This document shows, one piece after another, positions 28,382-36,117 of a stretch of DNA of 46,843 bases. The translations under genes and the position numbers were made by a program. Source of the DNA: Millisia brevis NBRC 105863 (GTDB lineage: Bacteria > Actinomycetota > Actinomycetes > Mycobacteriales > Mycobacteriaceae); the NCBI RefSeq assembly GCF_001552615.1, contig NZ_BCRN01000026.1, positions 1 to 46,843 of the forward strand, written 5' to 3'. The first letter of the stretch is position 1. Each line of letters starts with the position of its first letter. A model generated the notes under the pieces. That model searched no databases, had not been told where the DNA came from, and worked only from the letters and a program-made list of their open reading frames with translations.

Positions 28382-28438
28382 GTGTCTGCCGACCCCGTCA
28401 GTCCGTCTCCACACCGGTTCGCCGTCTCCCCCGACTGA
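28382..28438 (+). CDS. mgtE leader peptide ORF, 18 residues, Pro/Asp-containing
   Basis: GTG 28382 is preceded by the near-perfect Shine-Dalgarno AGGAGGTGA (28368-28376, five-base spacing), the best in the neighbourhood. The frame ends with TGA at 28436-28438, encoding MSADPVSPSPHRFAVSPD. Asp-Pro, Ser-Pro-Ser-Pro and the terminal Pro-Asp are the kind of sequence that slows or destabilises ribosomes; in enterobacteria, Pro/acidic leader peptides (MgtL, MgtP) use this to sense low Mg2+ ahead of Mg2+-uptake genes. Here the ORF precedes mgtE and covers one arm of a 13-bp hairpin. The sensing role is inference. Confidence 0.6.
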   Translation: MSADPVSPSPHRFAVSPD

Positions 28439-28458
28439 CGATTCCCGAACCGGTGTGG
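28409..28458 (+). promoter_or_regulatory. 13-bp inverted repeat spanning the leader ORF and the mgtE upstream region
   Basis: The arms CCACACCGGTTCG (28409-28421, inside the leader ORF, coding PHRF) and its exact complement (28446-28458) enclose 24 bases that contain the leader stop codon. A ribosome finishing the leader would melt it; one that drops off early would allow it to form, 38 bases before the mgtE start. No T tract follows, so an effect on Rho access or translation is more likely than intrinsic termination. Confidence 0.7.
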
Positions 28459-28496
28459 ATTGCCGCTGCATCCCACCGAAGTCTCGAGGATTCCGC

Positions 28497-29870
28497 ATGT
28501 CCGACAACACCCTTGCGCTCGACCCCGACAGCCGTGACGATGCCCCCCGCACGCTCGAGGAGATCCTCGAGTCCGCCGAACTGAGCGAACTGCGCACCTG
28601 GCTCGACGACCGACCGGCCCATCGGGTTGCCGACGAGATGGCCCGGGTCGGCCCGGTGGGCGCGGCGATCACCTTCCGTCTGCTCGACAAGGAACGCGCC
28701 CTCGAGGTATTCGAGGAGTTGGACTGGGAGAACCAGCAGCACATCCTGGAGGGATTGCGGGACAAGGAGTTTCGTGATCTGGTCGAGGACATGGACCCGG
28801 ACGACCGGGTCGAATTCCTCCAGGAGGCGCCGGCGAAGGTCGCCCAGCGCGTCCTCGGCGGCCTGAGCCCGCGGGAGCGCGGGATGACCGCCGCCCTGCT
28901 CGGATATCCCGATCGCTCGGTCGGCCGGCGGATGACACCGGAGATGGTGGTGCTGCCCGCCAATCTCACCGCCAAGCAGGCGCTCGGGCGCATCCGGGCC
29001 CGCGGAAACGATGCGGAGACGATCTACACGCTGCCGGTGATCGAGGGTGGGCGCCGACTGATCGGGGTGGTCGATCTGCGTGATCTGGTGCTCAGCGCGC
29101 CGAAGGTGCGGGTGGTCGACCTGATCACCTCCGACCTGATCACCGTGCAGGCCACCGACAGCGCGGAGAAGGCCGCCCGGCTGATGCAGGAGACCAACCA
29201 GCTCAACCTGCCCGTGGTCGACAGCGAGGGCAGGCTGGTCGGTCTGTTCACCTACGACGACGCCGACGAGGTGATCGAGGAGGCCGACAGCGAGGACATC
29301 GCCCGCCAGGCCGGCACGACCCATTGGACCGGCCACTACATGGCGGCCGGGGTCTGGCGTCTGGCCCGCTATCGGGCGACGTGGCTGAGTCTGCTGTTGG
29401 TCGCGGCCACCCTGACGGTATCGGTGACCCGCGTCTTCGAGGCCACCCTCGAGCAGGTGGCGGCGCTGGCGTTGTTCATTCCGATGCTGATCGGCGCCGG
29501 CGGCAACGCGGGCGCGCAGGCCGCGACCGCATGCGTGCGCGCCCTGGCGGTGGGAGAGGTGCGCGGCTCCGACCTGTTCCGGGTGATCTGGCGCGAGTCA
29601 CGGGTCGGGCTGCTGCTCGGCGGGATGCTCGCGATCCTCGGCATGATCGTCGCGACGGTGATCGCCGACTTCCACATCGCCGTCGTGATCGGAATCTCGC
29701 TGGTACTCATCTGTTCCTGGGCGGCGACGGTCGGTGGCACGATGCCGCTGATCGCCAAGAAACTGCGCATCGACCCGGCGGTCGTCTCCGCCCCGATGGT
29801 GACCACCCTGGTCGACGCCACCGGCCTGATCCTCTACTTCCTGACCGCCAAAATCGTTCTCGGCGTGTGA
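28497..29870 (+). CDS. mgtE: magnesium transporter MgtE
   Basis: The 457-residue protein has the full MgtE order: an acidic N-terminal superhelical domain (about 20-130, with EDMDPDDRVEFLQEAPAK), paired CBS domains (about 135-255, including LTSDLITVQATDSAEKAARLMQE-type sequence), a plug-helix region, and a C-terminal five-helix membrane domain with GAGGNAGAQAAT and the pore-lining segment. The cytoplasmic domain senses Mg2+ and gates the channel. The ATG at 28497 follows GAGGA. It is preceded by a leader peptide ORF and hairpin and followed by a bidirectional terminator. It is separated from tetR by 181 bp and probably transcribed on its own. Confidence 0.93.
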   Translation: MSDNTLALDPDSRDDAPRTLEEILESAELSELRTWLDDRPAHRVADEMARVGPVGAAITFRLLDKERALEVFEELDWENQQHILEGLRDKEFRDLVEDMDPDDRVEFLQEAPAKVAQRVLGGLSPRERGMTAALLGYPDRSVGRRMTPEMVVLPANLTAKQALGRIRARGNDAETIYTLPVIEGGRRLIGVVDLRDLVLSAPKVRVVDLITSDLITVQATDSAEKAARLMQETNQLNLPVVDSEGRLVGLFTYDDADEVIEEADSEDIARQAGTTHWTGHYMAAGVWRLARYRATWLSLLLVAATLTVSVTRVFEATLEQVAALALFIPMLIGAGGNAGAQAATACVRALAVGEVRGSDLFRVIWRESRVGLLLGGMLAILGMIVATVIADFHIAVVIGISLVLICSWAATVGGTMPLIAKKLRIDPAVVSAPMVTTLVDATGLILYFLTAKIVLGV

Positions 29871-29879
29871 TACCGACGG

Positions 29880-29919
29880 CGAACGCCGACCCGTCGCGGA
29901 GGTGACGAGTCGGCGTTCG
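29880..29919. terminator. bidirectional terminator between mgtE and the LLM gene
   Basis: Perfect 11-bp arms (29880-29890 and 29909-29919) enclose an 18-base loop, nine bases after the mgtE stop and 38 bases before the stop of the opposing gene. There is no T tract. Confidence 0.7.
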
Positions 29920-29957
29920 GTCGATCGGGCCGCAGGGCGGTCCGGGGTTTCGGTGGA

Positions 29958-31142
29958 TCAGGCTCCGACACCCGCCGTTTCGCGGGCCGCCTTCTCCTCC
30001 TCGTACCGCTTGGTCATCAGATCGACGGCGTCGAGCTGCGCCTGCTTGTGTCCGGCGTGCACCGACCGGGCCCGGTCCGCGGCATCGAGGGTCGGCTGCG
30101 CCTGCCCCTGGAAGTGCGGGATGACCTCCTGGGCAAACAGTTCCGCCGAGCGACGGCTGTTCTCCGGGTTCGCCCAGTCGTGCGCCAGCTGCAGCAGCGA
30201 GCCGAAGCCGCCGGACTGATCGATCAGTCGCTGGACCTGTGCGCGGGCCTGCTCGGGGGTGCCGATGACACCGATACCGGCCTCGGTGACGAAGTCGATC
30301 ATCTCGCCGATCTTGTCGCCCTTGACGCCCATCTGTGGGAACGCGGCAACCTTCTGGAAGTAGTCGAACCAGTGCTCGATGCCGAATTCGACCTGCTTGC
30401 GGGCCTCGGCCTCGGTCTCGGCGATGTGGAACGGTCCGCAGAGCGTCCAGTTGCGGCGGTCGACGGTGGTGCCGTGCAGGGCGGCCTGCTCCTCGGCGAT
30501 CCCCCAGTGGTGGCCGAGCGCGTTGAAGCCCTCGGCGGAGATCGTGGCGCCGATCGACACCAGGCCGATGCCGTGGCGACCCGCCAACCGGGCGCCGGTG
30601 GGCGAGGCGACGGCGGCGACCGACACGTCGATACCGTTCTCCGAGTACGGCGCCAGTTGCAGTCGGGCGTCGATCAACTCGTGGGTACGGGTCTTCGCGG
30701 AGACGACCTCACCGCGCAGCAGCCGCACGACGATGTCGAGGTTCTGATCGAGCAACTCGCGGGTATCGGTGGGGTTGAGCCCGATCATCGCCGAGTCGGT
30801 GGGCAGCGAGCCGGGTCCGACACCGAAGATGATGCGTCCCTTGGTGAGATGGTCGAGCTGCATGATGCGGTCGGCCGCCCACAGCGGGTTGTGGTAGGAC
30901 AGCGAGACGACGCCGGTGCCGAAGCGGATGTTCTTGGTGCGCTCCGCCGCGGCGGCGATCATTATCTCCGGTGAGGCGATCAGTTCGCTTCCGGCGGAGT
31001 GATGTTCGCCGTACCAGAATTCGTCGTAGCCGAGCTTGTCCGCGTGGACGGCAAATTCGAGATCGCGTTGCAGGGCGAGGGTCGGGTTCTGGCCCGGCTT
31101 GTGGAACGGCGCGAGAAAGAATCCGAAGCGCAGTCTCGACAT
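29958..31142 (-). CDS. LLM-class flavin-dependent monooxygenase (limonene monooxygenase-like)
   Basis: The 394-residue protein has the bacterial-luciferase TIM-barrel pattern: FGFFLAPFHKPGQNP at the N-terminus, YDEFWYGEHHSAGSE, IRFGTGVVSLSYHNPL, GRIIFGVGPGSLPTDSAMIG, and a C-terminal GTPEQARAQVQRLIDQSGGFG. It most resembles limonene 1,2-monooxygenase-like FMNH2-using oxygenases; the substrate is unknown. The start ATG 31142 has GGAG at five bases. The divergent flavin reductase two genes away is the natural source of reduced FMN, giving a two-component system. The upstream GAF/Fis regulator on the same strand (122 bp gap) likely controls it. Confidence 0.85.
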   Translation of the reverse strand: MSRLRFGFFLAPFHKPGQNPTLALQRDLEFAVHADKLGYDEFWYGEHHSAGSELIASPEIMIAAAAERTKNIRFGTGVVSLSYHNPLWAADRIMQLDHLTKGRIIFGVGPGSLPTDSAMIGLNPTDTRELLDQNLDIVVRLLRGEVVSAKTRTHELIDARLQLAPYSENGIDVSVAAVASPTGARLAGRHGIGLVSIGATISAEGFNALGHHWGIAEEQAALHGTTVDRRNWTLCGPFHIAETEAEARKQVEFGIEHWFDYFQKVAAFPQMGVKGDKIGEMIDFVTEAGIGVIGTPEQARAQVQRLIDQSGGFGSLLQLAHDWANPENSRRSAELFAQEVIPHFQGQAQPTLDAADRARSVHAGHKQAQLDAVDLMTKRYEEEKAARETAGVGA

Positions 31143-31264
31143 GTTTTCTCCTTCAGTGCGGTCACCGGATATCGGCGACGGGCCGTCGCATCGCCCGGCG
31201 GACGATGGAGCGGTTCCCGGTGAACGGGTGTTCGGTTATGAGGTTCGGTGGTGGGTCGGCGTGG

Positions 31265-32356
31265 TCAGCCGAGCCGATAGCGATGCAGCTTGTCGTAGAG
31301 CGACCGTCGGGAAATACCCAGGTAATCTGCGGTTTTGGACTTGTTGCGGCCATGGGTGACCAGGGCGGACTCGATCGTGGTGTACTCGGCCCGCTCCAGC
31401 GGGGTCAGCCGCAGGTTGTCCGGAGCCGCCGTCGGTACGCCCGCCGTCATGGGACCGGCCGGGGCCGGAGAGGCTGCCGGCGACGAGGCGGCCGGCAGCT
31501 CCGGTAGCGGCGTTGTCGCCGGCGGGAAGGCCAGTACCGCACCGTCGTCGACCATGCCCTCGGTGACCGGCCACATCCGCGCCTGGCGGCCGTCGGGCAG
31601 GTCGATCCGACCGGCGGCGGGGTCCGCGGCGCGGATCGCGTTCCACAGGTAGGCGTGCTCGGCGGTGTCGCCGTCACCGATCACCAGACGCTCGTTGACC
31701 GCGATCATCGGATCGCGGGTACGGCGGCGACGGGCGAGGAAGGCGTCGAGCAGGCGGCGTTCCGAAACGGACGAGTCGGCGTCGAGGGCCTGCTGGACGT
31801 TTGCGGCGAGCATGTCGATCACCCCGCGCAGCAACGTCGTGGCATCCCCGGCGCGGCAGGTGATGTTGACCGCGCCGCAGGTCCGGCGGGTCACCGGATG
31901 GAAGACGGGGGCGGCGACGCAAGCCCAGTCCCGCCAGAGGTGCAGGTAGTGCTCGGCGCCGATCACCACCGCGGGACGGCGGGTCTCCAGGGCGGTGCCG
32001 ACGCCGTTGGTCCCCACCAATTCCTCTTCGAAGCTGGACCCCTCGAACAACCAAAGGTCGTCGAGGACCGAGCCGAGGACGCGTTCCGAGACCCATCGCC
32101 ACACGATGTTGCCGCCGGGATCGGCCAGCGCGAGGCAGGTGAAGGGGGTGGACACCGAGCCGGCGAAGGCCAGCATCGGATCGGCGGCGGCGCGGGTGAA
32201 CGGGGTATCCCGGCAGATGTCGACCACCCGGTGGTTGACCTGCTCGGGCTCGAGTCCGCTCCACTTCGATCGCCGCCAGGAGGCCAGTACGTCGGCGCTG
32301 ACTCCGGTGGGTTCACCTCCCGAGAAGAACTCTTCTCGGGCCAGATCGATCTGCAC
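31265..32356 (-). CDS. GAF-domain regulator with Fis-type HTH (AcoR-like, no AAA+ domain)
   Basis: The 363-residue regulator begins like the AcoR/MimR group (VLASWRRSKWSGLEPEQV) and has a GAF-like sensor (about 50-190, with ELVGTNGVGTALETRRPAVVIGAEHY). It ends in a Fis-type HTH (about 325-363, HGRNKSKTADYLGISRRSLYDKL). The central AAA+ sigma-54-activating domain is absent; a Pro/Ala-rich linker takes its place. So it should work at sigma-70 promoters. The GTG at 32356 is chosen because GGAGG sits at proper spacing; the GTG at 32362 overlaps that signal. It lies between the monooxygenase and the divergent flavin reductase, which are its likely targets. Confidence 0.85.
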   Translation of the reverse strand: MQIDLAREEFFSGGEPTGVSADVLASWRRSKWSGLEPEQVNHRVVDICRDTPFTRAAADPMLAFAGSVSTPFTCLALADPGGNIVWRWVSERVLGSVLDDLWLFEGSSFEEELVGTNGVGTALETRRPAVVIGAEHYLHLWRDWACVAAPVFHPVTRRTCGAVNITCRAGDATTLLRGVIDMLAANVQQALDADSSVSERRLLDAFLARRRRTRDPMIAVNERLVIGDGDTAEHAYLWNAIRAADPAAGRIDLPDGRQARMWPVTEGMVDDGAVLAFPPATTPLPELPAASSPAASPAPAGPMTAGVPTAAPDNLRLTPLERAEYTTIESALVTHGRNKSKTADYLGISRRSLYDKLHRYRLG

Positions 32357-32425
32357 GGCCACCTCCTCTCGACGTGTCGCATCACTCGTTCCCTATCGAC
32401 TATGCCGTAGATCACACGTTGCACC

Positions 32426-32442
32426 TGTGCGATTTCTGCACA
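32426..32442. promoter_or_regulatory. inverted repeat TGTGC-N7-GCACA, candidate operator
   Basis: Perfect 5-bp half-sites separated by seven bases lie in the 200-bp divergent region between the GAF/Fis regulator and flavin reductase genes. The position suits autoregulation and activation by the regulator; Fis-type HTH regulators bind such short-arm dyads. Confidence 0.5.
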
Positions 32443-32466
32443 ATCCACCCGAACTCCACGTCGGTA

Positions 32467-32484
32467 CCGTGATCCACATCACGG
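32467..32484. promoter_or_regulatory. CRP/GlxR-type site in the divergent monooxygenase promoter
   Basis: Perfect 7-bp arms CCGTGAT and ATCACGG with a 4-base spacer contain GTGA-N6-TCAC, the core of the CRP/GlxR consensus (TGTGA-N6-TCACA), missing only the outer bases. It sits 73 bases upstream of the flavin reductase start, suggesting carbon-source control of the locus. Binding is inferred. Confidence 0.6.
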
Positions 32485-32556
32485 CGACGATGGCCGTGCT
32501 CCCGGTCGGGACGCCGATGCGCCCGCCCGCGGACGCTTTACCGAGAGGACCGTCCC

Positions 32557-33069
32557 GTGAGTTCGACGATTCCCGGTCTCGACACCCATCCCGGGGTTCC
32601 GCCGGAGACCTTCCGCGATGTGTTCGGGCACGTGTGCACCCCGGTGGCGGTGGTGACCGCCTTCGACGGCGCCCGCCCGCACGGCACCACGGTCAGTGCC
32701 TTCACCGCCCTGTCGATGACCCCGCCGATGGTGTTGGTCGCACTGGACCGCGGGTCGCAGGTGCTGGCGACGCTGCGGTCGGCCGACAGCTTCGGGGTCA
32801 ACGTCCTGGCCGCCGAGCAGGCGGGGATCGCGACGGCCTTCGCACGCAAGGGCGAGGACAAGTTCGACGGGATCGGCTGGGATACCGACAGCGGGGTACC
32901 CCGCATCACCGGTAGCGCGGGCTGGTTGGCGTGCGCGGTGTCCTCGATCGTCGACGGCGGTGACCACGAGGTGGTGATGGGGACGGTGATCGGCGCGCAC
33001 CGGCACGACATTCCGCCGCTGACCTATCACGCCCGCACGTTCGGAACCCACGCGGCGGCGGACCGATGA
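32557..33069 (+). CDS. flavin reductase (HpaC/FMN-binding split-barrel family)
   Basis: The 170-residue protein is a short-chain flavin reductase of the split-barrel class. It contains FGHVCTPVAVVTAFDGARPHGTTVSAFTALSMTPPMVLVALD near the N-terminus, then FGVNVLAAEQAGIATAFA, and a C-terminal half lacking the usual strong HxxxG tail. It would supply FMNH2 to the LLM monooxygenase encoded divergently. The start is GTG 32557, with GAGAGGA upstream. Its stop overlaps the start of the RibB-like gene by ATGA, so the two are translated together. Confidence 0.88.
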   Translation: MSSTIPGLDTHPGVPPETFRDVFGHVCTPVAVVTAFDGARPHGTTVSAFTALSMTPPMVLVALDRGSQVLATLRSADSFGVNVLAAEQAGIATAFARKGEDKFDGIGWDTDSGVPRITGSAGWLACAVSSIVDGGDHEVVMGTVIGAHRHDIPPLTYHARTFGTHAAADR

Positions 33070-33773
33070 CCGCCGCGGCCGCATACGGGTCGGTCTCCGG
33101 GGCCGGTCGTCGACGTCTCGCGATCGCGACCGAACGGCTGCGCGCCGGCGCTCCGGTGCTGGTCCGCGACGACGACGGAGCCACCGGCCATCTGGTCCTC
33201 GCCGCGCAGAGCGTCGACGGCGCGCAGTTGGCGTTCCTGATTCGGCACTGCTCGGGATTCGTGCGGGTCGCGCTGGCCGACGAGGTCTGCGACGACCTGC
33301 TGTTGCCGGCCGCCTACGGCGCGGCGCGCACGGGTGGGCGCCAATGTGTGGCGGTCGATCTGGTCGAGGGTGTCGGCACCGGGATCTCGGCACGCGACCG
33401 CGCGCGGACGATCGGCCGACTGGCCGCCGCCGACGCGCGGGCGGACGAGTTCACCCGACCCGGCCACGTCGTTCCCGTGCGTGTCGATCCGAGCGCCCCG
33501 TTCGGCGATCCCGCCGAGCACGCCTTCCGCCTGGTCACCCTCGCCGGCGGCTCGGGGGCCGCGTTCGACACCGTCCTGCCCCTGGACCGGCCGATCGACC
33601 GGCTGGGATCCGGCGTGCTGAGCGGCAGCGGCCTCGACGCGTTCGCCTGCCGATTCGGTATTCACATCGTCGACGCCGTCGACATTCGCCGAGCGGACCC
33701 GCGCCCGCTCGCGCCGATCCGTCTCGCGTCGCCGGTTCGCGAGGCCGCCGGACCTGTCGGAGCCCGGAGCTAA
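33066..33773 (+). CDS. degenerate RibB-like (DHBP synthase-fold) protein
   Basis: The 235-residue protein aligns along its length with 3,4-dihydroxy-2-butanone 4-phosphate synthase: LRAGAPVLVRDDD, LVLAA, FLIRHCSGFVRVAL, AVDLVEGVGTGISARDRARTI, FTRPGHVVPVRV and RLVTLAGG all match conserved stretches. But the catalytic DRENEGD loop is replaced by DGATGH and is one residue shorter, removing the metal-binding acids. The second metal ligand, the His of GGHTEA, is replaced (GDPAEH). Thus it is unlikely to make the riboflavin precursor by the known mechanism. It is translationally coupled (ATGA) to flavin reductase, pointing to a flavin-related role in the monooxygenase locus. An alternative is a new enzymatic activity on the same fold. 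Confidence 0.75.
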   Translation: MTAAAAYGSVSGAGRRRLAIATERLRAGAPVLVRDDDGATGHLVLAAQSVDGAQLAFLIRHCSGFVRVALADEVCDDLLLPAAYGAARTGGRQCVAVDLVEGVGTGISARDRARTIGRLAAADARADEFTRPGHVVPVRVDPSAPFGDPAEHAFRLVTLAGGSGAAFDTVLPLDRPIDRLGSGVLSGSGLDAFACRFGIHIVDAVDIRRADPRPLAPIRLASPVREAAGPVGARS

Positions 33774-33782
33774 CGTGGCCGG

Positions 33783-34148
33783 GTGGCCCTCGATACCGAT
33801 GCTCTCGACGCCCGCCTGGCGCAGATGGCTCGCTATCCCTTCCGCGCCCGGTTCCACCTGCGTGAGCGGGAGCTGCAGTTCGTGGCGGCGCGCGGGATGG
33901 ATACTGTCCGTGCGCACGCCGAGGACCTGATCGGTCGGCGGCTGGCGCCGGCGTTCCCGGTGAAGGATGGCAAGCAGACCCCGTGGGGTGGCCACCCGGT
34001 GTTCCGCGCCCAACACGCCACCGGCACCTGCTGCCGGTCGTGCTTGCAACGCAACCACGGCATCCCGAAGGGGCACGAGTTGACGCCCAATCAGCGCCGG
34101 TTCGTTGTCGACATCATCTGTCGCTGGGTGGAACACGAAGCGCAGTAA
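33783..34148 (+). CDS. DUF4186 family protein
   Basis: The 121-residue protein matches DUF4186 well: PFRARFHLRERELQFV, AEDLIGRRLAPAFP, DGKQTPWGGHPVFRAQHATGTCCRSCLQRNHGIPKGHELT and a C-terminal VVDIICRWVEHE. The CC-x2-C cluster with nearby histidines suggests metal binding. Function is unknown. The start is taken as GTG 33783, nine bases after the RibB-like stop. Its last 35 bases overlap the end of the convergent EamA gene. Confidence 0.8.
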   Translation: MALDTDALDARLAQMARYPFRARFHLRERELQFVAARGMDTVRAHAEDLIGRRLAPAFPVKDGKQTPWGGHPVFRAQHATGTCCRSCLQRNHGIPKGHELTPNQRRFVVDIICRWVEHEAQ

Positions 34149-35061
34149 TCTCGTTCGATCCGAACGAGCCGTCGCGGCCCGCACGCGCCGACCCATCGGA
34201 CCCCACTGCCGTCGTCCGGGCGGGGACGAGGGCAAGTGCCGCGCCGAGCAGCAGAATCACTCCCCCGAGGATCGTGCCGGGCGACGGCGCCCGGCCCTGG
34301 AGGATCCACGCGCTCGCGATGCCGACGACCGGAACCAGCAGCGCGAACGGCACGACGCTCGACGCCGGGTAACGCGCGAGAAGCGCATTCCACAGTCCGA
34401 ATCCGACGACGGTCGCGATCACCACGGTGAACGCTGTCGACCAGGTCTGCGTCCACCCCCACGCGTCGATCGCCCTCCCCCACGCCGCCGGCCTTTCGAG
34501 CACGGCGGACGCCGCCAACAGTGGGACAGGTACGACGACCGCCGCCCACACCACCATCGACAACCCTCCGGCCGCCGCCCGGCGGGACACCACATTGCCT
34601 ACCGCCCACGACGTTGCGGCCGCGATCGTCAACCCCAACCCGATCAGCGGGACCGCCGTGCCACGGCCCACCGCGACCACGCCGAGGCCGATCAACGCCA
34701 CTACGATCCCGAGCAGCCGCCGCGGCGTGATCCGTTCCCGAAAGGCCGCCGCCGCCAACAGGATCGTCAACGGAACCTGAACCTGCAAAACCAGCGACGC
34801 AGTGCCGGGCGGCATCCCCGCCGACAGCGCCACGTATAGCAGACCGAATTGTCCGGCGGACATGAACAGCCCGACGAGGACAACCCACTGCCACGCACAC
34901 CTCGGACGGGGAACAACCAGCGCGAGGGCAGCCACCAGCGCGAAGCGCACCGCAGCGAAGAACAGCGGAGGCACACCGGCGAGACCCTCGTCGATCACCA
35001 CGAAGTTCACGCCCCATACGGTGGCTACGAGGACGCCGAGTCCGATGTCTCGAAGGTTCAC
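34114..35061 (-). CDS. EamA/DMT-family transporter
   Basis: The 315-residue membrane protein has ten predicted helices in two EamA repeats: first repeat LGVLVATVWGVNFVVIDEGLAGVPPLFFAAVRFALVAALAL, second GLTIAAATSWAVGNVVSRRA. It is probably an exporter of amino acids or other small metabolites (RhtA/YdcZ type). The GTG at 35061 begins the first helix; a longer upstream frame runs into the divergent LysR gene. The C-terminal 25 residues are charged and overlap the DUF4186 gene on the opposite strand. The divergent LysR regulator 72 bp away likely controls it. Confidence 0.85.
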   Translation of the reverse strand: MNLRDIGLGVLVATVWGVNFVVIDEGLAGVPPLFFAAVRFALVAALALVVPRPRCAWQWVVLVGLFMSAGQFGLLYVALSAGMPPGTASLVLQVQVPLTILLAAAAFRERITPRRLLGIVVALIGLGVVAVGRGTAVPLIGLGLTIAAATSWAVGNVVSRRAAAGGLSMVVWAAVVVPVPLLAASAVLERPAAWGRAIDAWGWTQTWSTAFTVVIATVVGFGLWNALLARYPASSVVPFALLVPVVGIASAWILQGRAPSPGTILGGVILLLGAALALVPARTTAVGSDGSARAGRDGSFGSNEITALRVPPSDR

Positions 35062-35133
35062 GGACCCAGCATCGACGGGATAATCGGGAAGCACCAGCGA
35101 ATGATCCTGCCGAGTATCCGGTAGCGTGATTTC

Positions 35134-36075
35134 ATGATCGACGCGGTGGAACTGCGCGCTCTGCTCGCCCTCGAAGACCACGGCACCGTCGCGGCCGCAT
35201 CCGGGGCGCTCGGATACACCCCGTCTGCGGTCTCCCAACAGATCAAACGACTCGAACAGAAGGTCGGCCGGGAGTTGATCCACCCGGTAGGCCGAAACGT
35301 CACGCTGACCGCAGCCGGGCGCGCGCTCGCCGAGCAGGGCCGCGATCTGCTGACGCGATGGAGCGACCTCGAGCACGCGGCTGGTCGCTTCGATGACGTT
35401 CCGCACGGCGCGGTCTCCATTGGAGCGTTTCCCACCGCCCTTCGCGGGCTCGTGATTCCGGCGCTGCGCAGCCTGGCCTCGTCCGCGCCGGACCTGAGGG
35501 TGCACCTTCGTGAACTGGAGATTCAGACCGCGATCGACGCCGTCCTCGCGGGCCGACTCGATGCGTGCATCGCCCACGGTTGGCGCGGCCTGGCGACACC
35601 GGTGCCGGACGACCTGCGCAGCGATCTGCTGCTCGGTGACCGCGCCGACATCGTCGTCGCCGCCGACCATCCCCGCGCCGATTCCGTAACGGCCGTGCCC
35701 TCCGACTTCCTGGACGCCACCTGGGCGGTGCAACCGGTGGGAACGGTGTGCCACGCGTGGTTTCTGCACATGTTCGCCGGCCTCGGCCGGGTTCCGCGAC
35801 GCGTCTGGGAGGTAGGCGAATACGACACCCAGGTTCGCCTGGTGGACGAACTCGGCGCGGTGGCTCTACTCCCCCGACTCGGAGTCACCCTGGATCCGGC
35901 ACGGCTGCATCGCATCCCGGTACACGACCCCGTTCCGATACGGGACGTCCACCTAATCGCGCGACCGGGCTTCCACGGCACACCGGCACACGCCGCCCTC
36001 CTGGGCACGCTGCTCGCGACCGCGACGGGCCACGGCGACCGGCACAATGGCCGGCCGCCGCACCCGTCGGTGTGA
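35134..36075 (+). CDS. LysR-family transcriptional regulator
   Basis: The 313-residue protein has an N-terminal winged HTH (2-60: LRALLALEDHGTVAAASGALGYTPSAVSQQIKRLEQKVG) and a periplasmic-binding-like effector domain (about 90-300). The arrangement, divergent from an EamA exporter with a 72-bp shared promoter, parallels LysR/exporter pairs that sense an amino acid and induce its export. The start ATG 35134 is directly before the HTH. No clear T-N11-A operator was picked out. Confidence 0.88.
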   Translation: MIDAVELRALLALEDHGTVAAASGALGYTPSAVSQQIKRLEQKVGRELIHPVGRNVTLTAAGRALAEQGRDLLTRWSDLEHAAGRFDDVPHGAVSIGAFPTALRGLVIPALRSLASSAPDLRVHLRELEIQTAIDAVLAGRLDACIAHGWRGLATPVPDDLRSDLLLGDRADIVVAADHPRADSVTAVPSDFLDATWAVQPVGTVCHAWFLHMFAGLGRVPRRVWEVGEYDTQVRLVDELGAVALLPRLGVTLDPARLHRIPVHDPVPIRDVHLIARPGFHGTPAHAALLGTLLATATGHGDRHNGRPPHPSV

Positions 36076-36117
36076 CGAGCCCTTTCGGTCCCCACACCGT
36101 CCGGACCTGCCGGCACG

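Noticed and set aside
28316-28496. M-box (ykoK) Mg2+ riboswitch before mgtE
   Set aside because: The region is too short and lacks the conserved TAGGTGAGGCTCC-type core; a leader-peptide mechanism fits better.
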